Below, piece after piece: positions 62,095 to 64,000 of a DNA stretch of 64,000 nt. The stretch comes from BAIKAL-G1 sp943370385 (GTDB lineage: Bacteria; Cyanobacteriota; Cyanobacteriia; PCC-6307; Cyanobiaceae): contig CALRQT020000003.1 of the NCBI GenBank assembly GCA_943370385.1, positions 1-64,000 of the forward strand. Direction: 5' to 3'. Position numbers and translations under genes: made by a program. Under the pieces are notes generated by a model. That model ran no database searches, was not told the origin of the DNA, and worked only from the letters and a program-made list of their open reading frames with translations. Every line of letters begins with the position of its first letter. Within the stretch, counting starts at the first letter, position 1.

Positions 62095-64000
62095 TCAGCG
62101 GTCGCCCTGGTGCACTTGAGGCGCTGGTCCCGTAGGGCCACGGGCCAACAAGCTGTCCTGGGTATTAACGGCGAAATAGTGGGTTAAATTAACGACCAGA
62201 CCACTCCAGCCGGTCTGGTGGCTGGCGCCAATGCCGGCCCCATTGTCACCATGGAAGTACTCATAAAACAGGAGATAATCATTCCAATTGGGGTCGTTCT
62301 GGAAGGTCTGCTGGCTGCCAAAGACTGGCCTTATACCGTCAGAATTGCGTGTGAACATAGAGACGAGTCTGTGGGCGAGATGCTCGGCGATCTCATAGAG
62401 GTTTGCCAACTGGCCGCTGCCGGTTGGGAATTCAACCTGGAAGTCTTTGCCGTAATAACAGAAGTAGATCAGCAAGGAGCGAACAATCATGACGTTGACT
62501 GGCATCCAGATCGGACCGCGCCAATTGCTGTTGCCGCCAAAAAGTCCTGAATCGGACTCGGCCGGCAGGTATTGGACAACGAACTCCTGGTGATTATGGA
62601 CAAAGCGATAGGGCTCGCTTTCGTGCCGTTTTGAGATCGAGCGAATACCAAAGTCTCCGAGGAACTCATCGGGATCGAGCATGATCTTCAGCACGCGGCG
62701 AAAATTGGTCTCATCGAGAGCCGACATCATGTGCCGGTCGGCATACCCCTTAAGTCTCACATCGTGAAAAGAACTATGCAGATCTGGAAATCTGTCCTGG
62801 ACCCGAAGTAGCAGATCATTGAGCTCATGCAGCCTCTCCATGACATCTTGCTCAAACACCTGGACGGCACACAGGGGAATCAGTCCGACCATGGACCTGA
62901 CTTTCAGGCGTGTTGAGCTGCCGTCGCTTTTGCGGAGTACATCATAGAAAAAGCCATCCTCTTCATCCCACATGCTCGCGCTCGCATTGCGATTGACCAT
63001 GGCATGGGCGATTGAGAGATAATGCTTCATGAATTTGATTGGGTATTCTCGATACGTTTCATCTTTTTGGGCCAGCTCCACAGAGATTTGCACCATAGTT
63101 TGGGCAAATAAGGCCATCCAGGCTGTGCCATCGGCTTGCTCCAGGCTGCCGCCCATCTCCGGTGATTCAGTGCGGTCAAAAATGCCAATATTATCGAGAC
63201 CAAGGAAGCCGCCTTGAAACACATTATTGCCATTGGCATCTTTTCGATTCAACCACCAAGTAAAATTGATGAGAAGCTTGTGAAAGCTTTCTTTGAGCCA
63301 CTGATGATCAGCCTTGCCATGGAGTGTCGCATCGGCTAGGTAGACATTGAAAGTCGCCCAGGCATGTACGGGTGGGTTGACATCGCCGAAGTTCCACTCA
63401 TAGGCTGGAATTTGCCCGTTGGGGTGGAGATACTTGTTGCTCAGCATCAAGCTGAGCTGTTGCTTGGCGAAACTTGGATCGACAAAGACAAACGTGCTTG
63501 CGTGAAAGGCGAGATCCCAGGCCGCGTACCAAGGATATTCCCATTTGTCTGGCATGGAGATGACATCACTGTTGGTCATGTGATGCCACTGCTGATTCCT
63601 GAAACCCTGGGCGTTGTTGAAACCCAGTGGATCAATGCCACGTTTCTGGAGCCAGGGCGCAATGTCGTAGTTGTAGAACTGTTTGGACCACAGCATCCCT
63701 GCCATCGCTTGCCTGAACACCAGCTTTTGCTCAGCGCTGAATCCAGCTGGCATCACCCTGGCGTAAAAGTCATCGCACTCTTGCTTTCTGCGATCCAAGA
63801 TCTGATTGAAATCGTGATAGGCGGAGTCATCTTGTGTTTCAGATGTTGACTTTGTCAGTCGCAACTTGATGATGCTTGAGGCATTGGCACCAATCGAGAG
63901 GTTATAAATCGCCGAAGCCTTCGTGCCCTGCTGGGATGGGTTAACAGCTGCCGCCTCGCCATGAACCACGTAGCGGTTGATGCCGCATTTGGTGAAAGGA
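62095..64000 (-). CDS. GH63/MGH1-like glycoside hydrolase, 5' end beyond window
   Basis: At least 635 residues of an (alpha/alpha)6-barrel glycosidase. Seen are KWEYPWYAAWDLAFHASTF (general-acid region with W-D), NGQIPAYEWNFGDVNPPVHAW (acid pair typical of MGH1/GH63), FNVYLADATL, EDGFFYDVLR, NWRGPIWMPVNVMIVRSLL and WNDYLLFYEYFHGDNG near the end. Relatives act on alpha-linked glucosides such as mannosylglycerate or glucosylglycerate. The frame is open to the right edge (…TKCGINRYVVHGEAA), so the start is outside. Codon use is less GC-rich than in the core genes, hinting at transfer. Confidence 0.87.
   Translation of the reverse strand, partial: PFTKCGINRYVVHGEAAAVNPSQQGTKASAIYNLSIGANASSIIKLRLTKSTSETQDDSAYHDFNQILDRRKQECDDFYARVMPAGFSAEQKLVFRQAMAGMLWSKQFYNYDIAPWLQKRGIDPLGFNNAQGFRNQQWHHMTNSDVISMPDKWEYPWYAAWDLAFHASTFVFVDPSFAKQQLSLMLSNKYLHPNGQIPAYEWNFGDVNPPVHAWATFNVYLADATLHGKADHQWLKESFHKLLINFTWWLNRKDANGNNVFQGGFLGLDNIGIFDRTESPEMGGSLEQADGTAWMALFAQTMVQISVELAQKDETYREYPIKFMKHYLSIAHAMVNRNASASMWDEEDGFFYDVLRKSDGSSTRLKVRSMVGLIPLCAVQVFEQDVMERLHELNDLLLRVQDRFPDLHSSFHDVRLKGYADRHMMSALDETNFRRVLKIMLDPDEFLGDFGIRSISKRHESEPYRFVHNHQEFVVQYLPAESDSGLFGGNSNWRGPIWMPVNVMIVRSLLIYFCYYGKDFQVEFPTGSGQLANLYEIAEHLAHRLVSMFTRNSDGIRPVFGSQQTFQNDPNWNDYLLFYEYFHGDNGAGIGASHQTGWSGLVVNLTHYFAVNTQDSLLARGPTGPAPQVHQGDR

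Overview
The window comes from a GC-rich cyanobacterium, most likely of the Synechococcus/Cyanobium picocyanobacterial group. The evidence is chlP (geranylgeranyl reductase), the CcsA-type cytochrome c assembly protein, class II FBPase/SBPase (glpX), hemA of the C5 pathway, glgC, the gnd-pgl pair, a CIA30-family protein and several small proteins of the kind seen only in cyanobacteria. The octamer GCGATCGC (HIP1), common in many cyanobacterial genomes, recurs in the right-hand two thirds. The genus is an inference; no rRNA or tRNA gene was recognised.

Layout. (1) 1-9.2 kb: small, mostly single-gene units: cutA preceded by an in-frame 12-bp tandem repeat, an alpha/beta hydrolase, a PNPOx-like flavoprotein, DUF2256, an acetyltransferase, a TspO-like membrane protein, a secreted SNase-Excalibur nuclease, a quinone-oxidoreductase-like MDR, a FUSC-family membrane protein and a LuxR-type regulator. 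(2) 9.2-26.1 kb: one unbroken 5,269-codon gene for a giant mosaic surface or secreted protein (C-type lectin, Calx-beta, PA14, seven LamG-like domains, a large unassigned region, DUF4114). The LuxR-type regulator lies divergently upstream and a small Pro-rich secreted or anchored protein downstream. This stretch is visibly less GC-rich than the rest. (3) 26.2-56.0 kb: core metabolism: chlP; a VanY-type peptidase; a U32 peptidase/RNA hydroxylase homologue; typA; a compact operon DUF309-lptA-lptB-lptF/G-ccsA; rpe; glpX-hemA-glgC; gnd-pgl-CIA30; ilvD; a upp-like gene; a pentapeptide protein; a cobalamin-riboswitch-controlled hupE-cobW pair; purS-purQ; a 2-Cys peroxiredoxin; and a beta-hydroxyacid dehydrogenase. 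(4) 56-64 kb: an accessory edge with a GlcG/HbpS gene of foreign composition, a probably frameshifted small gene, a Rad52-family gene, a scarred nucleotidyltransferase, DUF2252, an MFS exporter and a partial GH63/MGH1-like glycosidase running off the right edge.

How genes work together. rpe, glpX, glgC, gnd and pgl cover Calvin-cycle, oxidative pentose phosphate and glycogen steps. hemA and chlP feed tetrapyrrole and chlorophyll synthesis. lptA/B/F build the LPS export bridge. HupE (metal uptake) and CobW (metal chaperone GTPase) sit behind a B12 riboswitch, so they are probably turned down when cobalamin is plentiful. The most unusual item is the giant protein locus, with a 16-bp perfect palindrome overlapping a TTGACA element just upstream of its start.
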